Shown: positions 46,796-58,881 of the stretch, in pieces
Numbering within the stretch: the first letter of the stretch is position 1
Layout of the letters: each line of letters begins with the position of its first letter
Assembly (NCBI GenBank): GCA_029204045.2
Contig: CM055060.1
Coordinates: forward strand, 50,089,526 to 50,153,525
DNA: 64,000 bases
Direction: 5' to 3'
Origin: Tillandsia leiboldiana
Lineage: Eukaryota; Streptophyta; Magnoliopsida; Poales; Bromeliaceae
Translations under genes and position numbers: made by a program
The notes under the pieces: generated by a model
What the model saw: only the letters and a program-made list of their open reading frames with translations
What the model was told of the DNA's origin: nothing
Database searches by the model: none

Positions 46796-49700
46796 TGTGA
46801 GGTCCTGGAATCCCCCGCGTAGGGTTGCTGGTTGTTGGGCAGCTTTCGGTCGCCGTTGGGGGTGTTGGTGCGTGTGTTGGGGGCCCAGAAATGGATTTGT
46901 GATGCAATTTGGGATTTGCTTGCATCACTGGAGGCCTGCGTGGGTTGCGCGCAATTTGGACACAAGTGGTGGACTTCGGGCTTAAATTGAGACCCCGTGG
47001 GAAGTTGGAGGACCCGTCGGGTGTTTAGAAGTGTTTTCGCGCGATTCAGATGTCAAAATTAGACTCCGGGTGAAGTCCGGATAAAAGTTTACCTCTCCGG
47101 TCGCCTTCGGGAATTTTTAGAGTTGGAATTGGGCAAATCGGACTTTAAAAATGGACCCGGCGCGAAAATCGGATCGAGTGGGCATTCGGCAAATTTTCGG
47201 GTGAGAATTTGGAGAAATGGACATCGTTTTTGGATTCAGCGCGCGAAATCGCTAAGAATGGACTATTTACTTGTTGGTTTTGGAGCCCGGATGAAGTGCG
47301 CGTTTTTCGAGGCATCACGGCACGAATCTCGAGGCGAGGCGAGGCAAATCCCGAGGAGTGCGGCTCGCGGATCGAGGCGGGCGCGCGGCTCGAGGAGCGT
47401 GCGGCGCGGCAGGGGGGGCGCACTGGCGCTTCGGCGGGAATCGCGTAGGGGCCGCCACGTGGCGGCCCCCCGTTGGCGCCCGCGCGGGAGCACGTGGGCG
47501 CGCCCGTGTCACGCGGCCGTGTCCCGCGCCTGCGGGCGGCAGCGTGTCACGCGCCCGTGTGGCGCGTGAGCTGCGCGCCCGCGTGGCGTGCGGGGATACG
47601 GCCACGTGGGCGCGCGCCTCCTTGCCTGGGCCTGGTGCACCCGGGCGGGTGCGGTGGACCGGCCGGTGCACCGTGGACCGGTGCACCGTGGACCCGCCTT
47701 CTCCCCTCTCCCTCTTTTTCCTCTTCTTCTTCCTCCCCGCAAGCCACCTTCTTCCCTTTCTTTCTTTCTTCTGCACCCGAGAGCGAGAGGGAGTGAGGGA
47801 GGAGGTTGTGGGAGTTGGCGTTTCGCGTCGCGGGCCTCGTGGAGCGCGCGAGGCTTCCGATGGGGGCGTTGCGGCGACGGCGGCGCAGTCGGGTAGGTCC
47901 CGTGTGTTGGTTTTACTGTATTTTTGTACAGTTTTTGGGGCGATCTTTTGGACTGTAATTAACCCTCTTGCTCTTTTCTGTGTTGGGCACCGTGCACCGT
48001 TTTGCGTGCGGACTCCGTTTTGCGTGCGGATCCTGGCACCGTGCACCGTTTTGCGTGCGGACTCCGGCACCGTGCACCGTTTTGCGTGCGGACTCCGTTT
48101 TGCGTGCGGATCCTGGCACCGTGCACCATTTTGCGTGCGGACTCCGGCACCGTGCACCGTTTTGCGTGCGGACTCCGTTTTGCGTGCGGATTCCGGCACC
48201 GTGCACCGTTTTGCGTGCGGACTCCGGCGCCCTGCACCGTTTCACGTGCAGACTCCGTTTTTGGTGCGGACTCCGGCAGCGTGCTCCGTTTTGCGTGCGG
48301 ACTCCGGCGGCGTGCTCCGTTTTGCGTGCGGACTCCGACGGCGTGCCCCATTTTGCGTGCGGATCGCGTGGAGGCCAATTGCAAGTGTCTACGAGCAATT
48401 GGTGGCAAATCGAGGTGGGTGGCCTTATCTCCAAGTTTTATGGACTGTACAGTATTTCTACTGATGTAGGACTATGCATGATAGTTTATTTCATTGTGTA
48501 GTATGCCAGATTGTAGGAATTGTTATTCCTTTTATTATCTGTTAATATAGTTATTTTGGAACTTGACCTAGCACCCCCGTCATATGTTGTATGTGTAACC
48601 AGACTAGTAGAAAACCCTCACTTGGGCTAGGGTTATTTATGCTTAGACATCCACACTGTACCTTCATCCCTGGACATAGTGTTTTCTCGCCCGGGTAGTG
48701 GGCCGAGAGGTCGGGACTTGCTTTTAGTGTGGGATGCTTTTACACTCTTGCCTGGGAGCAGAGTGGAGTCTGGTAGTTGTACTGGGTTGCTTATCTGTGC
48801 CGGGAGCCGTTTGGGTAAACGGTAGTCCCGGGAGGTCTTGTTTCCCTGTTGTGCCGTCGTGGAGGGAGCCGACGCGCAGACGGCAGTCCCGGGCCGTCGA
48901 GTATCTTCCGGACCGTCTTGTTGGGAACCGTTGGGGTTGGCGGTGGTCCCAGGTCGTTGAGTGTTGTCCGACCTGTTTTGTTACCCTGAGTTATGGGTCG
49001 TTCCTGGCTGTGGAGTATCTCCAGCCAGTGAGCCTTGTGCTGCGAGCCGTTGGAGAGGCTAGTGTCACGTGTTTCGAGTTAGCCGAGCAGCTGAGTCGTC
49101 GAGAGTGCTCCGACTGTTGTGCGAGGTATTTGGGGATCTTGAGTCCTACCGTTCTGAGAGTGAGCGTGGTTTTTGACTAGCCTGCATATGCCAATGTTTG
49201 ATACTCTATGCCGCGCCGTTCTACTCAGTTGGAGTCGCGTCCTGAGATGCCGCTGTGGATACGATGGTTGGCCTGTTGAGGCAGTTTTTGCGCGAGGGAT
49301 GAGTTAGTAGGACAGGACGCCCCACGTAAATCCCGTCCTCATGTGGATGTGTGGTAGTGGGCAGGAGCGTTCCTAGTCGACGGGCGCAGGCTTGACTGGA
49401 CCTTTGAGGTAGTCAGTTCGTTTGGGTCGTTTGAGCACCTTGGGTGCGAGTGGTCTCATTTACTTTCATCTGTTCCACTTTTTGGAGTATCTAGATAGAG
49501 GCATGGTAGCTGTAGAGTAGCTCCAGCTTTTCTTGTTTCAGTTTGCATTGCGTTGTTATCTTTGGCCTCTAGTAGACTTGGTGGGCAGACCGTTGGGCTT
49601 GTTGACGGCACCCACTGAGAACTACTGTGGGAAGTAGTTCTCACACCCGTCGTGGTGTCTTTTTCCCCAGGAACTTCTCCTCCTGTTCCTGTTGCTCCAG

Positions 49701-50184
49701 TTGCTGATCCTTCTGACCGAGGCGAGGGAGTCGCGAGCTAGTTCCCTACCCGTCATTGGAGTGTAGCGGTACCCCTTCAGAGGAGAGCTTCAGTAGATTA
49801 GTTTTCTTCTTTTTCCTCTGTTGAGAGACCTTTGTTGTGAGGTATAGAGTTGTACTTTATTTTACAGTTTGAGAGACTGTTGTAGTGAGGATATTCTTGT
49901 ATCGAGAGTCTGTACACTGATGTATTCATTGGAGATACCTCCCTTTTGAGTTTTTGTATCAGAGGACTTTGTATATGATAGTATTTGGGGAGATGGATAT
50001 TGTATTATTTTCAGTTGTACAGTGGTTGGACTTCAGTTTTAGTCGTTTACTTTCAGCTCTGATATCTGTATCTCTGTAGTTGATTCTTTCTGCAGGTTAG
50101 ACGCTTCGTCTGTACGGCAGTTTCCGTACAGATGGCGGATCTGTTAGTGAGCCCGGGTCGCAGTTCCGACCCCGGGGCGTGACA
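46796..50184 (+). repeat. Solo LTR in the degenerate repeat block
   Basis: 3389 bp from tgtgaggtcctgg to ggggcgtgaca with the perfect duplication cctct (46791-46795, 50185-50189). CACGTG-bearing GC-rich DNA is at about 47440-47660, followed by a pyrimidine-rich stretch (47697-47772). Unlike the other large LTRs I see no clear TATA box. A minisatellite fills 47986-48360. The 368-codon frame at 47358-48464 and the minus-strand frames opposite are made by that minisatellite and by GC content. Confidence 0.92.
47986..48360 (+). repeat. Minisatellite of the word GTTTTGCGTGCGGACTCC
   Basis: The unit gcaccgtgcaccgttttgcg + tgcggactcc (about 31 bp) alternates with a shorter form lacking the gcaccgtgcacc part. 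There are roughly a dozen copies of tttgcgtgcgga. Confidence 0.85.
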
Positions 50185-50189
50185 CCTCT

Positions 50190-51192
50190 TGTGATTACGT
50201 TCAAGTTGAACCGACTTGTGATTTGGTTTCGGTTCGGCTTGGGCCTCATGTAGTTCTGTTTGGGTTGAACCGACAAGTTGAATTCTTTATGGTTTGGTTT
50301 AAGCTGAACCGGCTTGTGATTCGGTTTGGGTTGGCTCGGTTCTCTTGTAATCAACGTTCAAGTTAAACTGGCTTGTAATTTGATTCGGCTCGGCTTGGAC
50401 CTCATGTGGTTCTGTTTGGGTTGAACCGACTTCAGTTCAAGTTGAATCCTTTATGATTTGATTTAAATAGAACCACCTTGTCATTCGGATTGACTCGAAC
50501 CTCATATGGTTCGGTATGGGTTCAACTGGGTTATGGTTCGGATTGACTCGGACCTCCTGTGGCTCCGTTTGGGTTGAACCAACAAATTGAATGCTTTATA
50601 GTTTGGTTTGGTTCGAACATGCAGTTCAGTTTAAGTTGAATCCGTTTTGGTTCAAGGTGTATCCTTCATGGCTCGATGTAGGTCGAGCTAGCTTGTAATT
50701 CGGTTCGACTTGGCTCATCCTCTTGTGATTCCGTTCAAGTTGAACCGACTTATAATTTGGTTTGGCTCGGCTTGGGCCTCCTGTGGTTCTATTTGGGTTG
50801 AACCGACAAGTTGAATCCTTTATGGTTTGGTTTAAACCGAACTGACTTGTGCTTCAGTTTGGTTTGAACCTCATGCAGTTCAGTTTAGGTTGAACCCGCT
50901 TAGGTTCAAGGTGTATCCTTCATGGCTCGGTTTAGGTCAAGCCGGTTTGTAGTTTGGTTTGGTTTGGCTCGGTTCTCCTGTGATTCCGTTCAGGTTGAAC
51001 CGACTTGTAATTTGGTGTGGCTCTACTTGGTTCGAACCTTCTATGGCTTTGTTTGGGTTGAACCGTCTTCAGTTCAAATTGAATCTTTTATGATTTGATT
51101 CACTATTTATGTTGATCATATTCGTTCTGAATTATGTCCATAGGGTTCAGTTGGCAATCCGGTTTAAATCGAATTGAGTCGAACCGGGCGAC
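50190..51192 (+). repeat. Degenerate GAACC-rich tandem repeats, continued
   Basis: The same kind of words as 46091-46795 (gggttgaaccgacttg, ggttcggtttgg, ctcatgtggttctgttt), many per kilobase. Longer near-repeats exist, for example about 50645-50720 against 50890-50965 (aggtgtatccttcatggctc). Confidence 0.65.
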
Positions 51193-51600
51193 TTGATCGG
51201 GTCAAGCCGTGCCTATCACGAAGATAGCGGTTTGATCAAGTCGAGCCATGCCTATCATGAAGATGGCGGTTTGATCAAGTCAAGCCGTGCCTATTACGAA
51301 AATGGTGATTTGATCGAGTCGAGCCGTGCCTATCACGAAGATGGCGATTGGCTCGATCGGTGCCTATCACGAAGATGGCGGTTTGATCGAGTCGAGCCGT
51401 GCCTATCACGAAGATGGCGATTGGCTCGATCGGTGCCTATCACGAAGATGGCGGTTTGATCGAGTTAATTTATTTTTATAATTTTTTATTTTTTATTTTA
51501 TTATTATTATTTTTTGCGGGTTTGATCGTGTCGGCCCTATCACGAAGATGGCCGCTCGATCGCACCAAAAAGGATGGTTTGGTTTGGAATATAAATTTGT
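51193..51600 (+). repeat. Short tandem subrepeats (about 38-39 bp)
   Basis: gccgtgcctatcacgaagat with ggcggtttgatc repeats at 51208, 51246, 51285 and further copies, with 30-bp variants (ggctcgatcggtgcctatca). The core ctatcacgaagatggc is also the start of the 142-bp unit, so the two are related. Confidence 0.8.
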
Positions 51601-51605
51601 GTGTC

Positions 51606-51905
51606 GAGCCTATCACGAAGATGGCCGCACAATCAAATCGGTCGGAGAACCGTCGTCATGTCGTTCGGCGCACGTCTTGAGGAGACGGGTGTCTAGTGAA
51701 TATGCACGCACGACATAGTAACGATCCGATGCCGGATTTAATCGGTCGAGTCTATCATGAAGATGGCCGCACAATCAAGTCGACAAAAAAAATCGCCGCT
51801 ATGTCGTTCGGCGCGCGTCTTGGGGAGACGGGTGTTTAGTGGATATGCACGCACGACATAGTAATGATCCAAAGCCGGATTTGATTGGTCGAGCCTATCA
51901 CGAAG
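51606..51905 (+). repeat. 142-bp satellite-like repeat, two copies plus a start
   Basis: Starts at 51606, 51748 and 51891 with (g)agcctatcacgaagatgg-type openings. The same unit as 38895-39100. The array ends abruptly at about 51905, where gypsy core sequence begins. Confidence 0.85.
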
Positions 51906-52032
51906 ACTTTCCGCTATTTCGGCTGCTTTCCAAATAGAGAGTTGGGGTTGATGATATTCCTGATGTAGGGTTTCTTTGTGGTAGGTGGTGCGTTTTGGTT
52001 TCGGGGATGAAACCTTTTGAAGGAGGGGAGAG
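51906..52032 (+). other. 3' end of a gypsy core with PPT
   Basis: Contains the hairpin motif gtttcggggatgaaac (51998-52013) and then the purine tract gaaggaggggagag up to the LTR start at 52033. Only about 125 bp of core remains. The rest of this plus-strand element is missing at the satellite junction. Confidence 0.75.
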
Positions 52033-54241
52033 TGTAGAGTACCGGGTTTTCGGATGGCGCGCCGACCGCATATGATGGCGTGGAGTGGAGAGTTTGCCTC
52101 GGACATGTTGTGTTTGTGATTACTGCTGATGTCGGGTTGATTCGGATCAACGCAGAAGCTCCAGCTCGATTCGGAGATTTTCCGGGCTTTGTACGCCGAT
52201 TGAGGACCAGATTTGGACATTACTGACTTCACAGTGGAGTGCAGGAAATTTGGGAACACTTGGAACAGTTATATTTTCAGATTACAGCGGAGTCCGGGAG
52301 GTTCCGGACTGACACGGGAGACCCGATGGCAAAAAGTGAGTCGGAACTGACAATTTAGGAGCCGGTTTTTGGATTGAGTACCCCGACTCAACGGATGAGC
52401 TTTTTGAGGAGAAAAAGCTGTGGACACGTGTATTTTCAAATTACAGCGGAGTTCGGGAGGTTCCGGACGGCGACGGAGGGTCCGAAGGCAAAAAGTGAGT
52501 TGGAGTTGGGCTTTTGGATTATTTTAATAATTTAATTTATTAGTGTTGCTAATTAATTGCTCTCTTTGGGTATTGGTAGTGGAGGTGGATTGTGGGGTAT
52601 GCACTTGAGGTAAGTGGATTTACTCTTAATTAGTTCTCTAATCCCCTTAATTAAGCTTCAATTGAGTTTCTTTTTAGCATTGTTAATTAGTTTAAGTAAT
52701 TAAGTGGTGTCTTCATCTCCTTCTGCCACGTCACCTCCTCCATCCCATTTTCCCTTTGACTTGGATGGTGAAGGAGAGAGAGAGAGGCATTAGAGAAAAA
52801 AATAATTAAAAGGAGAAGAAGAAGGTGAAGGAGAAGAAGAAGAAGAAGAGGGTGCGGAGGTGAATTTGGTCATGGCTGGTTGAGCATCCCTCTACGTCGC
52901 GTTTTCTTCCAGGAGGGCTCCCGAGTTGTAGGAGTGGTATTTCTGGGCCATTTTTGCGGCATTCTCTTCATAACCTCGAGAACTCCAACTTTGATAGTGA
53001 AGAGGAAGCCTAGTTGAAGCTGGAAGAAAGGTAAAATTAGTGATCTTTACAGCGTTGTTTTTCTCCGCGGATTTCTGTGTTTTCGCTACCCTGGGTTGTA
53101 AAAATGGAATTTTGAGGTGATTTTTTTTGGGAAATTTTCAGGATTCAAATATCTCCAACTTTCATGTTTACTGAAGTTTCTAAATTTGGCTCCAAGATAG
53201 GTAATTGAGGCCATCTCTGGGATGTTTGTACACAGTTGAGGTTTTTGTTTCAGCTTTGAGTTATGTGCAGTGTTTGTACCCTCTAGGGTTGTAGGGATGG
53301 ACTCTTGAGCTCGGCCTTATGGTGATTTCACCAGAACTTAATAATCTACAAGTTTTATATTGAAGAGAAGGTTTAAGTCCTGCTGCTAATAAGGTAAATG
53401 TTTACATCTTTGAGACCTTAAGTACAGAGTTGGATTTTGAGAAACCTGTAGTAATCTTGGGATATTTTTTTCTCCTCTTTATGGAATGGTAAATTTTAAA
53501 GTGAAAATTTTTTTTGACTTCAAGAGGAACAAATTGGTACCTTAACCACGAAATTTGGATAAGATTTGATGTATCTACCCTAGGTTCTTTCCGGTCCTTT
53601 TACTACTGAAATACTGCATGTATGTTGGAATAGAGTATTTGATTGTTTGTGAGTTGACTTTGATTTCGTGGTTAGTAGTGCTTATGGGGATTAATTGTAT
53701 TGATTTTTCATAATCCCAGATGCAGGATGGACAAGTTATTTTTGGGTTCAACTTGTAAAGATATGTAAAATTGGAAGTTAAGCAAGTTGAATCTCAACTC
53801 AAAATTGTATACCGGAATCGGGATCGTTGTGGGTTCTATTCCTTGAACTTATGCGGAAGTAGTAAGCTAGTCTTTTTGGACTTTTGGTAAGTGGATATCA
53901 TTTGGGGACTTAAGATGCAAATGGAGGGCTGTGGTGATTGAGTATACTAAAGCTATAGCAGATTTCGAGTTTCCTTTTTGGCATAAGTTTTTGGCACTCG
54001 GGACATGTAATAATGTAATTGTAGTTTTTCTTTCCAACAGGAAACTCAAGACATATTTCGAGTTGTTAGAGGAGCATCGAATTTTTACCTTGGTCGCTGA
54101 AATTCTTAGCATTGGGACTTTAGTTACTGAGCTTGCAGTGCAGTAGATTTTAGCTTTTGTCGAGGGAGGTTGAGTGTTCTCCACCGCGTGGAGCCGCGGA
54201 CTTGCTTCGGGTCATCCGTTGGGGGCGCGATCTTGTGCTTC
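52033..54241 (+). repeat. 3' LTR of a 5'-truncated gypsy element, first part
   Basis: Begins tgtagagtaccggg after the PPT. It is alike in structure to the inverse of 62679-60540 (for example attacagcggagt(t/c)cgggagg, gagctttttgaggagaaaaa, the GA-rich stretch 52768-52855). It is interrupted at 54241 by a solo LTR and continues at 58490. No TATA box is obvious and no coding frame is supported. Confidence 0.8.
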
Positions 54242-55116
54242 TGTGAGGACCCGGAATTCCCACGTTTGGATTACTGTTGGATCTGCGGCTTCCGGAGACC
54301 CATGTTGGGTGTTAGAGGTGTTTGCGCGCATATTGGACCCAAGATTTGGACTCGGCATGAAAAACGGATCAAGTTTGCTTTCCCGGGAATTTTTGAGAAA
54401 TTTTAGAAGTAGAATTTGGCAAATCGGACAGCGGATTTGGATTCAGCGCGCGAAAACGCTCAAAATGGACTATTTACTTGTATTTTTCGGAGCTCGGATG
54501 ACCCGGCACGGATTTCGAGGTCTTGGGTACTGTTCCGGCGGCCGGAGTTGCGCCGGCGGCGGCGGCGGACGGCGGAGCGCGGCGGCGGGCCGAGGAGAGG
54601 CCGGTCGGTCCACCGCGGGAGTCGTGCACCGGGCGCGGGCCACGTGGCGAGCTCCGGTTGGCCGGCGCTGCACGCGCGGTCCACGCAGTGGCGCGGGTGC
54701 ACGGTGGACCGGGTGCGGACGCGTGGCGGACTTTGGTTGGCGGGTTCTGGTGCGCGCGGTCCACGCGGCGGGAGGCTGGTGCCTCGGGGCGCGTGCCCGA
54801 CGTGCGGCAGCGGGAGGCGCGGTCGCGCACGTGGGCGCGGCGTGGGCGCGGTCGGGGGCGACGTGGGGGCGCCACGTGGCGCCCCGTGGTTGGTCGGGCG
54901 TAGCCGCGCACGTCCACGTGTCGGGACACGTGGCGTCGCGCGGTTCGCGGGCGCACGTGCGTCGGGCGCGGGGAGCGCGTCTGGGCCACGTGGCGGCCCG
55001 TGAGGGATTCGAGCGCGCACAGTAAAGGGCCGGGCCCGTTACTGTAGCAGCCCGAATACCCCGGGCGCCCGAACTTTGGGCCAAAAGTCCAAAATCTGGA
55101 TTTTTCGGGCTGGGCC

Positions 55117-55124
55117 TATATATA
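55117..55124 (+). promoter_or_regulatory. LTR TATA box (TATATATA)
   Basis: In gggcctatatataggc, at the same relative place as 40811-40818. Confidence 0.55.
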
Positions 55125-57565
55125 GGCAGTTGGCTGAGGCTTTTTGCCCCCTTTCCCGAGCTCCCCTGCCCATGGCCCCTTTAGGAAAGTTGTAGAACTT
55201 TGTGCTGCGCATCTTCTGGCAGAGGCCCGGATTTTTTGGAAGCCGCGGCGTCGACGACTTCGGCATCGGAGCGCAGTGTGGCGATCGTTCATCGGAGGCC
55301 CGTTATCGTCGCAGTTCGATCTGAGAGGTCCACAGAGCTACTCCGTCAGTATTTTTGGACGATTTCTGCGGCGTTGGAATCACGAGAGGTACGCCTTCGA
55401 TTTCCGTGTTGATCACCTTGATTGATTCTGAGTTCTTGGCACGGTTTACGAGGCATTTCTGAGCCACTGTTTTGCTGGTGGAATTCTGGACAGCGGAGGC
55501 TTGCCGGAATTTTATCTCCGCACTCGAGCATCAGATCGAGACGAGCCTATACACTTTTTGGATCTACTCGTCGCGAGGATTATCATCGTATTTTTTTGGG
55601 ATTTTTCTGAGGCTTGCCCGAAGGTATACTGTTTCCCCTTTTTTCTGTGCAGAGTTTTACAGTTGTGTGGTTGTGAGTGTTTGCGCACCTGTACTGTGGA
55701 ATTTGTAACTCGGCCTACGGGGCTCGGAATTGAACGTGCAGGTACCCGTTTCGAAGGTCTCGACGAGACGATCGCTGTGATATTTATTTCAGAATTTTTG
55801 GAGCCTTATCTGCAGGTGAAAAATGGACATCTTTGAGGCTGAATTTCAGAGTGTGATTATTTGGGTAATTTATGGGGTTTAAGTGTAACTTTGGACTGTA
55901 TGTTGTACCCAGGAGAGTTTGCGGGTATTGCTGGACCCGTTGGAGTTGGAGATTTGGGATTCTGGGTATTTTCAGCTGTGGAACTCCGGGCAGTCAGCAT
56001 TTTCAGGTGGGTGGCCTTGTCTTCACGACCTATGGACTGTGCATTAATTCTATCTGTGTAGGGACTTGCATGTTATAGATGTGTTTTATATAGCATGCTA
56101 GATTATAGGAATTGATGTTCCTGATGTTGATAGATCATCATGTATTTATTGTCCTTCCCTACAAGCTGTTGATTATTGTTATCTTGGAATTTGACCTAGC
56201 ACCCCTGTCATATGATTGCATGTGTAACCAGACTGGTAGAAAACCCTCACTTGGGCTAGGGTTATTTCTGCTTTAGACATCCACACTTCTATCTTTCCTG
56301 GACATAGTGTTCTTCCTCGCCCGGGTAGTGGGCCGAGTGGTCAGGAGTTATCTTTTAGTGTGGGATGCATGTTACACTCGTGCTTGGGAGCAGAGTGGCG
56401 TCTGGTAGATGTAGTTGGTTGTTCATCTGTAGCGGGAGCCGTTTGGGTAGACGGCGGTCCCGAGATGTTTTATTTTTCTTGTTTTATCTGTCGTCGCTGT
56501 GCTAGTGGCAGCGGTAGATCAGTGTTAGCAGAACCTTAAACCCAGAACCTTTTTGGACACACATATGATTTTTGTCAACCAAATATTTTCTTCCAAGCAT
56601 CGTAGGGTCGCCTGAGTCTGTTCCTGTTTGATTGGACGAAGGCATTAGCCCTTCGAGGCTTAGATATAAAACTTGGTTTCAACTGTTTTCCTAAGCAGAA
56701 CTAAAAATCATTAAATATGGATTTCTTACAGATCAGATGGCTTCAGTAAGAAATGTCACAGTTTTTCCTATAAATTAACCACCGAGATGATTCGAGTGGT
56801 CTGGGTTCTAAGGTCTGCCTTTTCTTGGGACGAGAACAACGAGAGGCTATGCCTAGAGCCTGTTCTTGTTTGATTTGGGTTGTAGGTTCTAGTCTTTCGG
56901 TGTTCCCGAACCCTTCATTGGGTCAGTGGTTGAGATGTTCGGCCTGTTTGGCCTGTTGAGTCAGCTGTTCGCAGTGGATGCGATGTCGGCCTGTTGAGGC
57001 AGTTGTTCGCAGTAGATGCGACGTTTGGCCTGTTTGGCCTGTTGAGACAGTTTCTCGCAGTGGATGCGACGTGGTGCCATGAGTTGGCAGAGTGTGATCT
57101 AGAGGTTGTTTCTCTGATTTAGTGGTGGAGGTGGTTCTCCCACTTAGCCTTGAGGATCTTGGGGTTCTGGCAGATCGAGTCGTGGAGGTTTCCCGACTCA
57201 GCCATGATCGTGCATTTATCAGATTGAGTCGTTGAGGGTTCTCCGACATAGCTGTGAGAGTGTGTTGGGCTATTCCTGTTCGAGTCGAGGTTCTTTTTCC
57301 GACTGAGTTGTGCTTTGAGCTTGGAGTTACCGATCTGTTTGATCGGGGATCATAGCCTGCATGAGCCACATTTGAGCTTGACAGAGATACTTTACAGAGA
57401 TACTTGAGATGGGTTACTTTTTACTCGAGCGGGTCGCTCCCCTCGAGTGCCACTCCGGAGTAGGCGAGACCGGGTTGTTATACCGGCGTGAGATTGAGCT
57501 TTTCTATCGCGACTTGTCGTTGCATTTGTCCATCTGGCTGTGCTGGTGTTAGCAGTCATGGACGC

Positions 57566-57729
57566 CATACGTAAGTCCGCTCCTCCGGGACGTAACGGCA
57601 GTAGATCCTACGTAAGTCCGCTCCTCCGGGACGTAACGGCAGTAGATCCTACGTAAGTCCGCTCCTCCGGGACGTAACGACAGTAGATCCTACGTAAGTC
57701 CGCTCCTCAGGGACGTAACGGCAGTAGGT
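57566..57729 (+). repeat. 41-bp tandem repeat, four copies
   Basis: Units start at 57566, 57607, 57648 and 57689. The last has tcagggacgt instead of tccgggacgt, as does the last unit of the three-copy array at 43339. Confidence 0.92.
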
Positions 57730-58489
57730 TGGCGCAGGCTTGACTGGACCCGAGGAGGCAGTCAGTTCAGATTGAGTGATCAGAGATGAGAGTTAATTGT
57801 GGCATCATGTTCTTTCTGTCCCACTCTTTGAGCATCTAGATAGAGGCATAATAGCTGTAGAGTTTACTTTTCCCAGCTTTCCTTACAGCACTGCTTTTGT
57901 TACTTTATGCCTCTAGTGGACTTAGTGGGCAGACCGTCGGGCTTGTTGGCGGCACCCACTGAGAACTACTTGGGACGTAGTTCTCACACCCGTCGTGGTG
58001 TCTTTTCCCACAGGAACTTCTACTCCAGTTCCTGTTGTTCCTGTTGCTGATCCTTCTGACCGAGGCGAGGGAGTCGCGAGCTAGTTCCCTACCCGTCGTT
58101 GGAGTGTAGCGGTACCCCTTCAGAGGAGAGCTTCAGTAGATTAGTTATTTTATTTTTCCTCCTTTGAGAGACTGTTGTAGTGAGGATTGTTATGTATTGA
58201 GAGCCTGTACACTGATGTATTTATTGGAGATACCTCCCGGTTGAGTTCTGAGTTTGTATATGAGGATTCTGCATGATTATCATTTTTGGGAGACGGACAT
58301 TGTTGTGTTATTCCCAGTTGTACAGTGATTGATTTAGTTATACAGCAGATTTTTATTTATAGCTCTGATATCTGTTTAGCTGTAGTACTTTTCTTGCAGG
58401 TAGGACGCTTCACCTATGCGGGTTTGGCATAGGTGGCGGATCTGTTGGCGAGCCGGGTCGCAGTTTCGACCCCGGGGCGTGACAGCTTC

Positions 58490-58881
58490 GCTTTGCGTGC
58501 GGACCATGTGGAGGCAAGGTAATTCCGCTGAGCCCAATTGCAAGTGTCGACAAGCAATTGGTGGCGAGCAGAGGTGGGTTGGTTTTCTCTCCAAGTCTGC
58601 GGACTTCCTTCTAATTCTATTATGATAGGATTTGCATGCTAGTTTAATTGTTTCATTAGAACTTTGACTAGCACCCCCGTCATATGTTGCATGTGTTTAA
58701 CCAGACCAATAGAGAACCTTAATCTGGGCTAGGTTCTTTTTATGCTTTAGACATCCCACACATTGCATTTCTTTTGGACATAGAGTTCCTCGCCCGGGTA
58801 GTGGGCCGAGTGGTCAGGGTATTGTGGTACGGGTGTTGCACTCGGGCCTGGGGGCCGAGTGGGGTCTGGTGGCTGTGTTAG
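58490..58881 (+). repeat. LTR starting at 52033, second part
   Basis: Resumes with gctttgcgtgcggaccatgt and contains the block tagcacccccgtcatatgtt (near 58669) shared with other LTRs. It is cut at 58881 by the next insertion. The five bases gttag (58877-58881) are the expected target duplication, whose partner is outside the window. Confidence 0.75.

Larger units (their letters stand above)
54242..58484 (+). repeat. Solo LTR nested in the LTR starting at 52033
   Basis: 4243 bp from tgtgaggacccgg to ggggcgtgaca with the perfect duplication gcttc (54237-54241, 58485-58489). CACGTG array is at about 54640-55000, TATATATA at 55117-55124 and four 41-bp units at 57566-57729. The right 2.4 kb is almost identical to 41703-44131. 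The left is only moderately similar to 39838-41700. Confidence 0.93.

Noticed and set aside
47358..48464. 368-codon open frame and overlapping minus-strand frames
   Set aside because: Made by GC-rich U3 and a minisatellite whose units avoid stops in several frames at once. No domain is visible.
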